A DNA stretch of 46,443 bases from Terriglobia bacterium (GTDB taxonomy: Bacteria; Acidobacteriota; Terriglobia; Bryobacterales; Bryobacteraceae): assembly GCA_020073115.1 (NCBI GenBank), contig JAIQFU010000023.1, positions 1 to 46,443 of the forward strand. The letters run 5' to 3'. The notes beneath the pieces were generated by a model. The model did no database searches. It was not told where the DNA came from and was given only the letters and a program-made list of their open reading frames with translations. This document shows, piece by piece, positions 9,001 through 16,743 of the stretch (its first letter is position 1; each line of letters begins with the position of its first letter). The position numbers and the translations under genes were made by a program.

Positions 9001-9066
9001 CGGATGAACCCGGATGAACACGGATTCAAAAGAAAGACGTTGTCCGTGTTCATCCGGGTTCATCCG
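9001..9066. repeat. Perfect 24-bp inverted repeat upstream of lepA
   Basis: Arms 9001-9024 and 9043-9066 are perfect reverse complements and each is itself made of a near-direct repeat (CGGATGAAC followed by CGGATGAACACGGA). The 18-bp loop is A-rich. I have met the GGATGAACACGGA motif dispersed in many unrelated genomes, so this is probably a copy of a mobile or repetitive element rather than a lepA-specific regulator. It ends 51 bp before the lepA start and would form a hairpin in any transcript entering lepA. Confidence 0.8.
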
Positions 9067-9117
9067 TGGCTCAATTAAGTTTTTCGGCGCCTGCTTGGCT
9101 AGAGACCCCCTGACAGC

Positions 9118-10929
9118 ATGGACCGCGAATTCATCCGCAATTTCTCTATCATTGCGCACATCGACCACGGCAAATCGACGCTGGCGGACCGCCTGCTGGA
9201 AGTCACCGGCGCTCTCTCCCAGCGGGAGATGATGGAGCAGGTCCTGGACACCATGGACCTGGAGCGGGAGCGCGGCATCACCATCAAAGCCCACGCCGTG
9301 CGGCTGAACTACCGGGCCGAAGACGGCAACCTCTACCAGCTCAACCTCATCGACACGCCGGGCCACGTGGATTTCTCTTACGAGGTTTCCCGCAGCCTTC
9401 AGGCGTGCGAAGGCGCGCTGCTGGTGGTGGACGCTTCCCAGGGGGTGGAGGCCCAGACCCTCGCCAACACTTACCTGGCGTTGCACCACAACCTGGAGAT
9501 CATCCCGGTCATCAACAAGATCGACCTGCCGGCGGCCGAGCCGGAACGGATTCGCGAGCAGATCGAAACCGTCATCGGGCTGGACACGCGTGACGCGGTG
9601 ATGGTCAGCGCCAAGCAGGGGACTGGGGTGCACGACGTGCTGGAATCCATCGTCCACCTGGTTCCGCCGCCGAAAGGCTCGCCCGAGGCGCCGCTGCGGG
9701 CCCTGATCTTCGATTCCTGGTTCGACTCGTACCGCGGGGTGATCATCCTGGTGCGCGTGGTGGACGGCCGCTTGCGCAAGGGACAGAAGATCCTGCTCGG
9801 GTCGAACGGCCAGGTCTACGCGGTGGAGGGCCTGGGGTACCAGGCGCCCAAGGCCACCCCGTGCGACGAGTTGTCCGCGGGGGAAGTAGGGTTCCTCTCC
9901 GCCACCATCAAGACCGTTTCGGATGCCAGGATCGGCGACACCATCATGGACGGCGAGAACCCCGCGGCCGAGCCGCTGCCCGGCTTCGAAGAGATCAAGC
10001 CCATGGTGTTCGCCGGGCTCTACCCCGTGGAATCGCACGAACACGGCCTGCTGCGCGACGCCCTGGAGAAACTGCGGCTCAACGACAGCGCCTTCAATTT
10101 CGAGCCGGAGAACTCGGTCGCCCTGGGGTTCGGCTTCCGCTGCGGCTTCCTCGGGCTGCTGCACCTGGAGATCGTGCAGGAGCGGCTGGAGCGCGAGTTC
10201 GATATCGACCTGATCACCACCGCCCCGGGCGTGCGCTACCGGATCACCAACACCAGCGGCGAGGTGATCGAAGTCGATAACCCGACCAAGTTTCCGGACC
10301 CCTCGGAGATCCGGCAGATCGAGGAGCCCATCATCGACGCCACCGTGATCACGCGCGAGGAATACCTGGGCGGCATCCTGAAGCTGCTGGAGGAGAAGCG
10401 CGGCGCCCAGAAGAAGTTCGAATATTTGGGCGGCGGCCGGGTGATGCTGACCTACGAGCTGCCGCTGAATGAGATTGTGCTGGATTTCTACGACCGGCTG
10501 AAATCGGCCTCCCGCGGCTACGCCTCGTTGGACTACCATTTGGCCGGCTACCGCGTATCGCCGATGGTGAAGCTGGACGTGCTGGTGGCGGGCGACCCGG
10601 TGGACGCGCTCTCGATCATCGTGCACAAGGAGTTCGCCTTCGATCGCGGCAAGGAATTGATCTCGCGGCTGCGGAAGCTGATCCCGCGGCAGATGTTCGA
10701 AGTGGCCTTGCAGGCGGCCATCGGCAACAAGATTGTGGCGCGCGAAACCATCTCGGCCCTCCGCAAGAACGTGCTGGCCAAGTGCTACGGCGGCGACATC
10801 AACCGCAAGCGCAAGCTGCTCGAGAAGCAGAAAGAAGGCAAGAAGCGGATGAAGCGCGTCGGCCGCGTGGAGATTCCGCAGGAGGCGTTCCTGGCGGTGC
10901 TGAAGGTGGGGCAGGAAGACACGGAGTAG
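9118..10929 (+). CDS. lepA: Elongation factor 4 (LepA)
   Basis: Ribosome-associated translational GTPase, linked to back-translocation and 30S biogenesis. Of 603 residues, the first ~185 form the G domain: AHIDHGKST (G1), RGITIK (G2), DTPGHVDF (G3), NKIDLP (G4) and SAKQGTG (G5). Domain 2 and the EF-G-like domains follow (including [13 protein letters not shown]), and the C-terminal LepA-specific domain ends with the hallmark [17 protein letters not shown]. The ATG is fixed by the conserved [19 protein letters not shown] start; no strong Shine-Dalgarno is visible. It follows a divergent crotonase gene across a 220-bp region holding the 24-bp inverted repeat. Confidence 0.98.
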   Translation: MDREFIRNFSIIAHIDHGKSTLADRLLEVTGALSQREMMEQVLDTMDLERERGITIKAHAVRLNYRAEDGNLYQLNLIDTPGHVDFSYEVSRSLQACEGALLVVDASQGVEAQTLANTYLALHHNLEIIPVINKIDLPAAEPERIREQIETVIGLDTRDAVMVSAKQGTGVHDVLESIVHLVPPPKGSPEAPLRALIFDSWFDSYRGVIILVRVVDGRLRKGQKILLGSNGQVYAVEGLGYQAPKATPCDELSAGEVGFLSATIKTVSDARIGDTIMDGENPAAEPLPGFEEIKPMVFAGLYPVESHEHGLLRDALEKLRLNDSAFNFEPENSVALGFGFRCGFLGLLHLEIVQERLEREFDIDLITTAPGVRYRITNTSGEVIEVDNPTKFPDPSEIRQIEEPIIDATVITREEYLGGILKLLEEKRGAQKKFEYLGGGRVMLTYELPLNEIVLDFYDRLKSASRGYASLDYHLAGYRVSPMVKLDVLVAGDPVDALSIIVHKEFAFDRGKELISRLRKLIPRQMFEVALQAAIGNKIVARETISALRKNVLAKCYGGDINRKRKLLEKQKEGKKRMKRVGRVEIPQEAFLAVLKVGQEDTE

Positions 10930-10970
10930 CGGTCGGCTCTCAGCTGGCGGCAAGGCTTATCATTTGAGTG

Positions 10971-11291
10971 ATGGGCATCGACGACGGGCTGATCAGCGAG
11001 ATCGTGCGGCGGATCCTGACCGTCTCCATGCCCGACCGCATCATCCTGTTCGGCTCGGCCGTCACGGGCCAGATGACGCGCGACAGCGACATCGATTTGC
11101 TGGTGCTGGCGCCGCCCGAGGCGAATACCGCCGAGGAGAGGGTGCGAATTCGGCGGGCCATCGGGAACGTCGGCTTCCCCTTCGATATCTGCATCATGGC
11201 GCCGGAGTGGTTCGAGCAGACCAAGCACGAAGTCGGAGGCCTCGCCTTTCCGGCGAACAAGTACGGCCGGGTCATTTATGCGGGAGGCTGA
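10971..11291 (+). CDS. Minimal nucleotidyltransferase (MNT) domain protein
   Basis: Small stand-alone DNA polymerase beta-like nucleotidyltransferase of the type that acts as antitoxin to HEPN toxins, by adenylylating the toxin or by binding it. The 106-residue protein shows the defining motif LFGSAVTGQMTRDSDIDLLVL (GS followed by DxD), and a third acidic position in PFDICIM. GTG at 10968 precedes ATG at 10971; the ATG is chosen. It overlaps the next ORF by 14 bp, the usual MNT-HEPN coupling, and begins 41 bp after lepA. The catalytic residues look intact. Confidence 0.85.
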   Translation: MGIDDGLISEIVRRILTVSMPDRIILFGSAVTGQMTRDSDIDLLVLAPPEANTAEERVRIRRAIGNVGFPFDICIMAPEWFEQTKHEVGGLAFPANKYGRVIYAGG

Positions 11292-11562
11292 CCTGGAGTA
11301 CCTGAAGGCATTCCTGGTCTCGCGCGCGGCGGCTTTTCCCAAGACGCACGATATCAGGCAATTGCTTTATCCGGTGGAGGCCGTCGCTCCCAATTTGGCG
11401 GCCGAACTTCGGGATCTCGATATGCTGACGCCGTATGCCGTGGAGGTCAGGTACATGGACGACCTTCCGCCGCTGCCGCCGGGTCAGGAGCTGGAACTGC
11501 TCGCACTGGCCGGACGCGCGCGGGACGCCATCCGGGCGGAGTTGAGCGGATTCCTCGATTGA
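11278..11562 (+). CDS. HEPN-like protein, apparently lacking its N-terminal helix
   Basis: Predicted partner of the upstream MNT. Residues 7-30 (EYLKAFLVSRAAAFPKTHDI and on) match the middle of COG2250-type HEPN proteins, where an AEKxLKAxLxxxxxxFPKTHDL motif follows a first helix of about 40 residues. Here that first helix is absent: the start MREAD, itself typical of HEPN N-termini, runs straight into the middle motif, as if about 35 codons were removed in frame. The C-terminal half (VEVRYMDDLPPLPPGQELELLALAGRARDAIRAEL) is normal. With only 94 residues it may be inactive. The ATG overlaps the MNT gene. Confidence 0.7.
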   Translation: MREADLEYLKAFLVSRAAAFPKTHDIRQLLYPVEAVAPNLAAELRDLDMLTPYAVEVRYMDDLPPLPPGQELELLALAGRARDAIRAELSGFLD

Positions 11563-11608
11563 AGTACGCGCCAGCCCGGAGGCCGGCCCTACGGCGCGCC
11601 GGCGGCGC

Positions 11609-12301
11609 TCAAAACACCTCGGGCAAGCCGCGCACGATGCGCACGGTTTCCACGCTGACCCGCACCACCTGGCCCACGAGGCGGACGATGTATTGGGGGT
11701 CGTCTTCGCGGTTGGGGTCGCTGCGAATGCCGCTGCGTTCGTCCTCGGTGACGCGGTATTGATCCACCACCCATTCCAGCGCGGAGCGGTTGCCCAGGCG
11801 ATGCTTGCCGAACTCCTCCACCGCCTGCTCGAACTCGTGGATGGCGGGCTCGGTGTGCTCATAGAAGAGATTCAGGAGGTTGGGAATGTCCCGCGCGTCG
11901 GAGAGGTCGGCATCCAGCGTCTTGCCGTGGTTCTGATACAGGACGGCCCGGCGGGTGTCCTCGAAGATGATGTTGGAGTCGGGATAGCCGCGGCGCAGCT
12001 TGCGGTCGATCTCGCGCTCCAGGTCGTCGTGCGAGTCCTTGGATTCCCAGAAGCCGCGGGGGAAGTTGTTGGGGTCGAAAACCGTGCCGTCGGGGCGGAT
12101 GCTGTGGCCCCCCGCCTTGGCGCCGGATTCGGCCACGTACTGCCAGCCGCGCAGGCGCGCCGCGCCGGCCAGGAGGTTTTCGAAAGGCCGGCGCAGGCCC
12201 AGCTCGTGCTCCACCCCCTGGGATCGAAGGGCCGCAAGCGAGCGGTGGTATTCGCGGATCAGAGGGTGAGCGGGCGAAATCGAGGCCGAGGCCCGCATCA
12301 T
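11609..12301 (-). CDS. Internally deleted type ISP restriction-modification remnant (nuclease N-terminus joined to C-terminal tail)
   Basis: The 230-residue product is a join of the two ends of a protein family that normally exceeds 1,000 residues. Residues ~9-165 match the N-terminal PD-(D/E)xK nuclease of type ISP (LlaGI/LlaBIII-like) or related restriction-methylation proteins: RPDG (Asp71), then WESKD (Glu86, Lys88), followed by GYPDSNIIFEDT and a FYEHTEPAIHEFEQAVEEF segment. From ~167 the sequence becomes HRLGNRSALEWVVDQYRV, DPNREDDPQYIVRL and GQVVRVSVETV, which is the extreme C-terminus of the same family. Helicase, methyltransferase and most of the specificity part are missing, yet the frame is kept. 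The frame is open upstream to 12445, but that part is encoded by a repeat, so the ATG at 12301 is chosen. It may be a relic or a functional small nuclease. Confidence 0.75.
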   Translation of the reverse strand: MMRASASISPAHPLIREYHRSLAALRSQGVEHELGLRRPFENLLAGAARLRGWQYVAESGAKAGGHSIRPDGTVFDPNNFPRGFWESKDSHDDLEREIDRKLRRGYPDSNIIFEDTRRAVLYQNHGKTLDADLSDARDIPNLLNLFYEHTEPAIHEFEQAVEEFGKHRLGNRSALEWVVDQYRVTEDERSGIRSDPNREDDPQYIVRLVGQVVRVSVETVRIVRGLPEVF

Positions 12302-12332
12302 GTAGAGACCCGATTGTAACGCGGTGGGGAGT

Positions 12333-12437
12333 CGTGGCGTGGGCACTCGTGCCTGCCGTGTCCACACTATTGTGGACACGCTGGGGGCCGGATGTCGGCA
12401 AGCTGCCGACACGGCGGGCAAGAATGCCCACGCCACG
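12333..12437. repeat. Cloverleaf-like repeat element (30-bp imperfect arms with two internal hairpins)
   Basis: Arms at 12333-12362 and 12408-12437 pair over 30 bp with only a few mismatches in the middle (outer CGTGGCGTGGGCA / TGCCCACGCCACG). Inside lie two perfect hairpins: 12358-12366 with 12371-12379 (GTGTCCACA/TGTGGACAC), and 12393-12400 with 12404-12411 (TGTCGGCA/TGCCGACA). Together they can fold as a long stem carrying two arms. It sits between the RM remnant and the cytochrome gene. It looks like a non-autonomous, dispersed element; only one copy is in this window. Confidence 0.8.
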
Positions 12438-12459
12438 TTTTCCACAGGTTGAGGTAAAA

Positions 12460-12484
12460 CACACCAAAAGGTCCTAAAGGTGTG
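12460..12484. promoter_or_regulatory. Possible operator upstream of the multihaem cytochrome
   Basis: CACACC (12460-12465) and GGTGTG (12479-12484) form a spaced dyad with a 13-bp A-rich centre, 28 bp before the cytochrome start. It could be a regulator site or a small hairpin in the leader. No known regulator consensus was recognised. Confidence 0.3.
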
Positions 12485-12512
12485 CTAGCATTTTGTTTAA
12501 TTCCTCACCATC

Positions 12513-15302
12513 ATGTGGTCCATCAAGGCATTCATCGCTCTGGGAGTGGTCCTCTTAGCGGCACTGCTGGCCGCGCAGGAAGCTAAGCCGCTGCCGGGGT
12601 CCGGCGAATGCGTCAATTGCCACGATCCGGGTAAGCGCACCGGCCGGCGCGAGGCGGGGACGCCGCCGCCGTTCGATGCCGCGTCGCTGCGGGCGTCCCC
12701 CCACGCCGACCTGGAGTGCAGCGCCTGTCACGCCGACCTGGCCAAAATCAAAGAGTTTCCCCACCCCGAAAAGCTCAAGCCGGTGGATTGCGGTTCCTGC
12801 CACAGCGACGAGCAGGCGCAGTACGCCGCCAGCCGGCATGGCCGGCCTGGAGACAAGCTGGCTCCCAACTGCAAGAGTTGCCACGCTCCCGCCGGGGGGC
12901 ACACGATCAAGCGGGTTTCGGCGGCCGGGTCGCCGACCTCCACCATGGAAGTTCCCAAGCTCTGCGGAGGGTGCCACAAGGAAGGCACGCCCGTCTCCGA
13001 GACGCGCCAGATGCGCGAGCAAAACATCCAGGGCAACTACATGGACAGCATTCACGGGCAGGGGCTGTATCAGAAGGGCCTGACCGTCACCGCCGTCTGC
13101 ACCAGTTGCCATACCGCCCATAACGTCCGGCCTTACACCGACCCGCAGTCGTCCATCTCCAGGGAGAAAATCGTCGGCACCTGCACCAGGTGCCATGCGT
13201 CGATCGAGATCGTGCACCAGAAGGTCATCCGGGGGGAGCTTTGGGAGAAGCAGCAGCACCTCATTCCGGCGTGCGCGGACTGCCACGAGCCGCACAAGAT
13301 CCGTAAAGCGTATTACAAGCAGGGCATGGCCGACGAGAATTGCCAGCGGTGCCACGCCAACCCGGATCTGAAGATGGTGCGCGACGGCAAGACCGTCTCA
13401 CTTTACGTAAACAAGGACGAACTGGCCCATTCCCGGCACGTCAAGGTGGCCTGCGCCCAATGCCATACGGGGGCCACGGCTTCCAAGGTGCGGGCGTGCG
13501 AGACCATCGCGCCCAAGGTGGACTGCTCCAACTGCCACCCCGACCAGATGACCCAATACCGCAAGAGCACGCACGGGCAACTGGCGGCCAAGGGCAGCCC
13601 CGACGCGCCGGAGTGCGTGGATTGCCACGGCAGCCACGGGGTGCTGGGCCGGATCGACCCGAACTCCCCCACTTACTCGCGCCGAGTGCCCGACCTGTGC
13701 GCCCAGTGCCACCGCTCGGGGCAGAAGGCGGCGATGCGCTACAACGGCAAACAGGACCACATCGTCGAGCGCTACCGGGAGAGCATCCACGGCAAGGGTC
13801 TGCTGGAATCCGGCCTGACCGTGACGGCCAATTGCGCTGACTGCCACACGCCCCACACGGAACTGCCGGCGAAAGACCCCAATTCCAGCGTCAACCGGGC
13901 CAACATCGCCAAGACGTGCGCCAAGTGCCACCGCGGCATCTACGAGGTCTTCGTGAAGAGCGTGCACTCGGCGGAAACCTTCCCCACCTCCAAGCCGCTC
14001 CCGGTGTGCGACGACTGCCACACCGCGCACAGCATCGAACGGACGGACCTCTCGGATTTCCGGCTGCACATCATGGATCAATGCGGCCGCTGCCACCAGG
14101 CCATCACCGAGAGCTACTTCGAGACTTACCACGGGAAGGTCTCTCGACTGGGGTATCTTAAGACCGCCAAGTGCTACTACTGCCACGGTTCGCACGACGT
14201 GCTGCCCGTGACGGACCAGCGCTCGCGGCTGAGCCGGACCCACATCGTCAACACCTGCGGCAAGTGCCACATGGGCTCGCACCGCCAGTTCGCGGGATAC
14301 CTGACGCACGCCACGCACCACGACCCGGTACGTTACCCGCTGCTGTTCTGGACCTTCTGGGGCATGACCTCCCTGCTGGTAGGCACGTTCATCATAGGAG
14401 GAGCGCACACCGTGCTCTGGCTGCCGCGCTCGCTCCAGTACCGGCGCGAGCTGGTGAGGGAGCACGCGCTGGAGGGGATGACGTACGTGCGGCGCTTCCG
14501 CCCCTTGGAACGCAACCTGCACCTGACCGTGATCACCAGCTTCCTGGGACTGGCCTCCACGGGCATGATTTTAAAGTTCTCCTACGCCCCCTGGGCCAGC
14601 GTGGTGGCGCGGCTGCTGGGCGGCTTCGAAGTGGCCGGATGGATCCACCGCGTCTGCGCGCTGCTCACCTTCAGTTACTTCACCGCGCACGTATGGGACC
14701 TGCGCCGGAAACGCCTCAAGGCCGGCAAGTCCTGGCGCCAGTTCCTCATGGGGCCGGAGAGCATGCTGCTGAACCGGCGCGACTGGCGGGAGTTCCTCGG
14801 CTCGCTCAAGTGGTTCGTGGGCAAAGGCCCGCGGCCGGAGTACGGGCGCTGGACTTACTGGGAGAAGTTCGACTATTTCGCCGTGTTCTGGGGCGTGGCG
14901 GTGATCGGCGGCACGGGGCTGCTGTTGTGGTTCCCGGCCTTCTTCACACGCTTCATGCCGGGCTGGATGGTGAACGTAGCCACCACCATCCACAGCGACG
15001 AAGCGCTGCTGGCGGTGGGCTTCATTTTCACCGTGCACTTCTTTAACACGCACTTCCGCCCGGAGAAATTCCCCATCGACACGGTGATTTTCACCGGCGG
15101 GATCCCGCTGGAGGAGTTCAAGAAAGACCGCCCGCGGGAATACCAGCAGATGGTGGAGCGCGGGGAACTGGAGCAGAACCTGATGCCCGCGCCGGTCCCG
15201 TTAGCCGCGAAGCTGTGGCGCCGGCTGGGGTTCACCGCGCTGGGGATCGGGATCACCCTCATCGTGCTGATTATTTACGCGGTGGTGTTCGCATACAGGT
15301 AG
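12513..15302 (+). CDS. 19-haem cytochrome c fused to a b-type membrane cytochrome domain
   Basis: Predicted electron-transfer hub between the quinone pool and periplasmic partners. The 929-residue protein starts with a signal peptide or anchor (residues ~1-21), then carries 19 CXXCH haem c motifs from residue 33 (CVNCH) to about 585 (CGKCH). They fall in repeated blocks containing SIHG and CHGSH or CHTAH patterns, so the region looks built from duplicated multihaem modules. From about residue 608 the protein turns into a membrane part with roughly six hydrophobic segments and conserved histidines (NLHLTVI, WIHRVCALL, YFTAHVW, TIHSDEALL, FTVHFFNTH), like the cytochrome b subunits of formate dehydrogenase or thiosulfate reductase. 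It is a single gene without obvious operon partners. Both halves are clear; the physiological donor and acceptor are unknown. Confidence 0.9.
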   Translation: MWSIKAFIALGVVLLAALLAAQEAKPLPGSGECVNCHDPGKRTGRREAGTPPPFDAASLRASPHADLECSACHADLAKIKEFPHPEKLKPVDCGSCHSDEQAQYAASRHGRPGDKLAPNCKSCHAPAGGHTIKRVSAAGSPTSTMEVPKLCGGCHKEGTPVSETRQMREQNIQGNYMDSIHGQGLYQKGLTVTAVCTSCHTAHNVRPYTDPQSSISREKIVGTCTRCHASIEIVHQKVIRGELWEKQQHLIPACADCHEPHKIRKAYYKQGMADENCQRCHANPDLKMVRDGKTVSLYVNKDELAHSRHVKVACAQCHTGATASKVRACETIAPKVDCSNCHPDQMTQYRKSTHGQLAAKGSPDAPECVDCHGSHGVLGRIDPNSPTYSRRVPDLCAQCHRSGQKAAMRYNGKQDHIVERYRESIHGKGLLESGLTVTANCADCHTPHTELPAKDPNSSVNRANIAKTCAKCHRGIYEVFVKSVHSAETFPTSKPLPVCDDCHTAHSIERTDLSDFRLHIMDQCGRCHQAITESYFETYHGKVSRLGYLKTAKCYYCHGSHDVLPVTDQRSRLSRTHIVNTCGKCHMGSHRQFAGYLTHATHHDPVRYPLLFWTFWGMTSLLVGTFIIGGAHTVLWLPRSLQYRRELVREHALEGMTYVRRFRPLERNLHLTVITSFLGLASTGMILKFSYAPWASVVARLLGGFEVAGWIHRVCALLTFSYFTAHVWDLRRKRLKAGKSWRQFLMGPESMLLNRRDWREFLGSLKWFVGKGPRPEYGRWTYWEKFDYFAVFWGVAVIGGTGLLLWFPAFFTRFMPGWMVNVATTIHSDEALLAVGFIFTVHFFNTHFRPEKFPIDTVIFTGGIPLEEFKKDRPREYQQMVERGELEQNLMPAPVPLAAKLWRRLGFTALGIGITLIVLIIYAVVFAYR

Positions 15303-15313
15303 GACCGCCCTCC

Positions 15314-15341
15314 GGGAGCCGCGCGCGCGCGCCCGGCTCCC
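15314..15341 (+). terminator. Hairpin after the cytochrome gene
   Basis: GGGAGCCG (15314-15321) pairs with CGGCTCCC (15334-15341) around a CG-alternating loop, 12 bp after the cytochrome stop, and is followed by TTCT rather than a full U-tract. A factor-independent terminator of modest quality is the likely reading. Confidence 0.5.
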
Positions 15342-15472
15342 TTCTCCGCCCGAGGACCGGCAGATGCAACGGTCGGTGACTACCCGTTCGGGTGGATCCA
15401 GAAGTGAAGGGTTATGGGGAGTAATGCGACTTCCGAGGAACTCCGCTAATATGAAATCGAAGGTGATTTCTG

Positions 15473-15697
15473 ATGCGGTTTGAACGAATCACGGTGAATC
15501 CCGCCGTCGCTACTGGGAAGCCCTGCATACGTGGCCTGCGCTTTCCCGTGTCGCGATTGTTGGGCCTGCTCGCGGCCGGGGAGACGCGTGAATCGATTCT
15601 GAGAGCTTATCCATACCTGGAGACTGGGGATATCGACGAGGCCCTCCGGTACGCGGCGTTCCTTGCCGAGGACGAAACAGTCGAATTTGCGGAGTGA
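15473..15697 (+). CDS. DUF433 family antitoxin
   Basis: Small helix-turn-helix protein, the usual antitoxin partner of DUF5615 PIN-like toxins. The 74 residues show the family pattern: ERITVNPAVATGKPCIRGLRFPVSRLLGLLAAGE (the GKPCIRGxRxxV core), then ILRAYPYLETGDIDEALRYAA. AAGGTGA sits upstream of the ATG with suitable spacing. Its stop TGA overlaps the GTG of the next gene (GTGA), so the two are translated together. The leader (15342-15472) holds no other gene. Confidence 0.9.
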   Translation: MRFERITVNPAVATGKPCIRGLRFPVSRLLGLLAAGETRESILRAYPYLETGDIDEALRYAAFLAEDETVEFAE

Positions 15698-16191
15698 AAT
15701 TCCTCGTGGACATGGCCTTATCGCCGGATCTGGCGATCTGGCTTCGGTCTCAAGGACATGATGCCGTTCATGCCAGCGACTTAGCGCTGCATCGCGCCGC
15801 GGACACCCAAATTCTCTCAATAGCGTTGGACAGCAAGCGTGTTCTAATTTCGGCCGACCTGGACTTCCCCAGGCTCCTCGCGCTGGCCGGAGCGGCCGGT
15901 CCGGGTCTAATCCTTCTTCGGAGCGGCAAACACAGCGAAGCCGAAAGCCTGGAATGCGTTCGGCGCGTACTGATGTCCGTGGCCGCTGAGGATCTTCCAA
16001 GGTCGATTGTTGTTGTCGACCACAAGAGCGTTTGGCGCCGGTTGCTCCCAATCCAGATTCTGCCGGATTTTTGGGATCGAAGGGTGTTTGTCGTTACTGA
16101 TCCCGCTCGGGGCGCTAAGCAGCGGCTCTCTCCGAGTAGCGCGTCATCCGCCCGGAGCCGGGCGCCGACGCTCATATCAACGAAATGGTGA
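15694..16191 (+). CDS. DUF5615 PIN-like toxin with a C-terminal extension
   Basis: Predicted PIN-fold ribonuclease toxin paired with the DUF433 protein. Residues 1-121 match the family: KFLVDMALSPDLAIWLRSQGHDAVH with Asp6, the SADLDFPRLL motif with Asp residues at ~55 and 57, LILLRSG, and RSIVVVDHKSVWRRLLPI. Family members normally stop just after this LPI motif. Here the frame runs on for about 45 residues (VFVVTDPARGAKQRL and a Ser/Arg/Ala-rich end) with no family resemblance, suggesting loss of the native stop or a 3' rearrangement. GTG start overlaps the antitoxin stop. Confidence 0.8.
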   Translation: MKFLVDMALSPDLAIWLRSQGHDAVHASDLALHRAADTQILSIALDSKRVLISADLDFPRLLALAGAAGPGLILLRSGKHSEAESLECVRRVLMSVAAEDLPRSIVVVDHKSVWRRLLPIQILPDFWDRRVFVVTDPARGAKQRLSPSSASSARSRAPTLISTKW

Positions 16192-16331
16192 CTATACGGC
16201 CAAGTGGAACCCAAGGGGGGCAGCCGGGCGGAGGAAAGAGTCAAAGGAAAGGAACTCCGTCTTTGGCCCGGACGACGTCAAGACCACAAAGGCCCACCTT
16301 CCGCTATTGTGGCATCGCATAGGACTGTTCG

Positions 16332-16383
16332 ATAGTAGAATTTCTACCATCTAATCCGTTTTCATAGTAGAATATCTACCATC
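16332..16383 (+). promoter_or_regulatory. Twin palindromic operator, probably bound by the PadR regulator
   Basis: Two nearly identical 20-bp sites at 16332-16351 and 16364-16383, each centred on the palindrome GTAGA-(ATT or ATA)-TCTAC, lie 32 bp apart centre to centre, about three helical turns. The second ends 3 bp before the PadR ATG. AT-rich dyads of this type are known in front of padR genes and are autoregulatory in studied members. The sites cover the place where a promoter and Shine-Dalgarno would be expected. Confidence 0.75.
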
Positions 16384-16386
16384 GAT

Positions 16387-16743
16387 ATGCAAGATCGCAC
16401 TCCAGACCGTACCGAGTTGCTCCAGGGGACGCTCGATATGCTCATTCTGCGCACCCTGCTGTTAGGCCCCGCACACGGCCACCAGATCGGTAAACACATC
16501 CGGCAAACCACCAATGACGTGCTGCAAGTGGAGCACGGCTCGCTCTATCCGGCGCTCCAGCGGCTTGAGCGCAAGAAATGGATCTACGCGAAATGGGAGA
16601 CCGCCAAGGACCGAAACCGGGAGTTCAAGTACTACCGGCTCACGGCAGCGGGCAGGAAGCGGCTTATGGCTGAAGAGTCCAACTGGAAGCGTTTGGTACA
16701 GGCAATCGCCTGCGTCATGTGGCCGGCGCCGGAGGAGGAATGA
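16387..16743 (+). CDS. PadR family transcriptional regulator
   Basis: Winged-helix repressor of 118 residues. The PadR pattern is clear: LLQGTLDMLILRTLLLGPAHGHQIGKHI, then LQVEHGSLYPALQRLERKKWI (recognition helix and start of the wing), then a wing with REFKYYRLTAAGRKRL and a short C-terminal dimerisation helix. The GSLYPAL motif is diagnostic. The ATG at 16387 comes 3 bp after the second operator site with no Shine-Dalgarno, so a leaderless mRNA is possible. It overlaps the ADOP permease start, the standard acidobacterial pairing in which PadR controls the permease. Confidence 0.95.
   Translation: MQDRTPDRTELLQGTLDMLILRTLLLGPAHGHQIGKHIRQTTNDVLQVEHGSLYPALQRLERKKWIYAKWETAKDRNREFKYYRLTAAGRKRLMAEESNWKRLVQAIACVMWPAPEEE

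Noticed and set aside
8947-10953. 668-codon minus-strand frame across lepA
   Set aside because: Antisense shadow of a gene with full LepA motifs; its translation has no domain and a His/Gln/Val-rich composition typical of GC-rich antisense frames.
12302-12445. N-terminal extension of the RM remnant
   Set aside because: Encoded by the cloverleaf repeat; family similarity starts just after ATG 12301.
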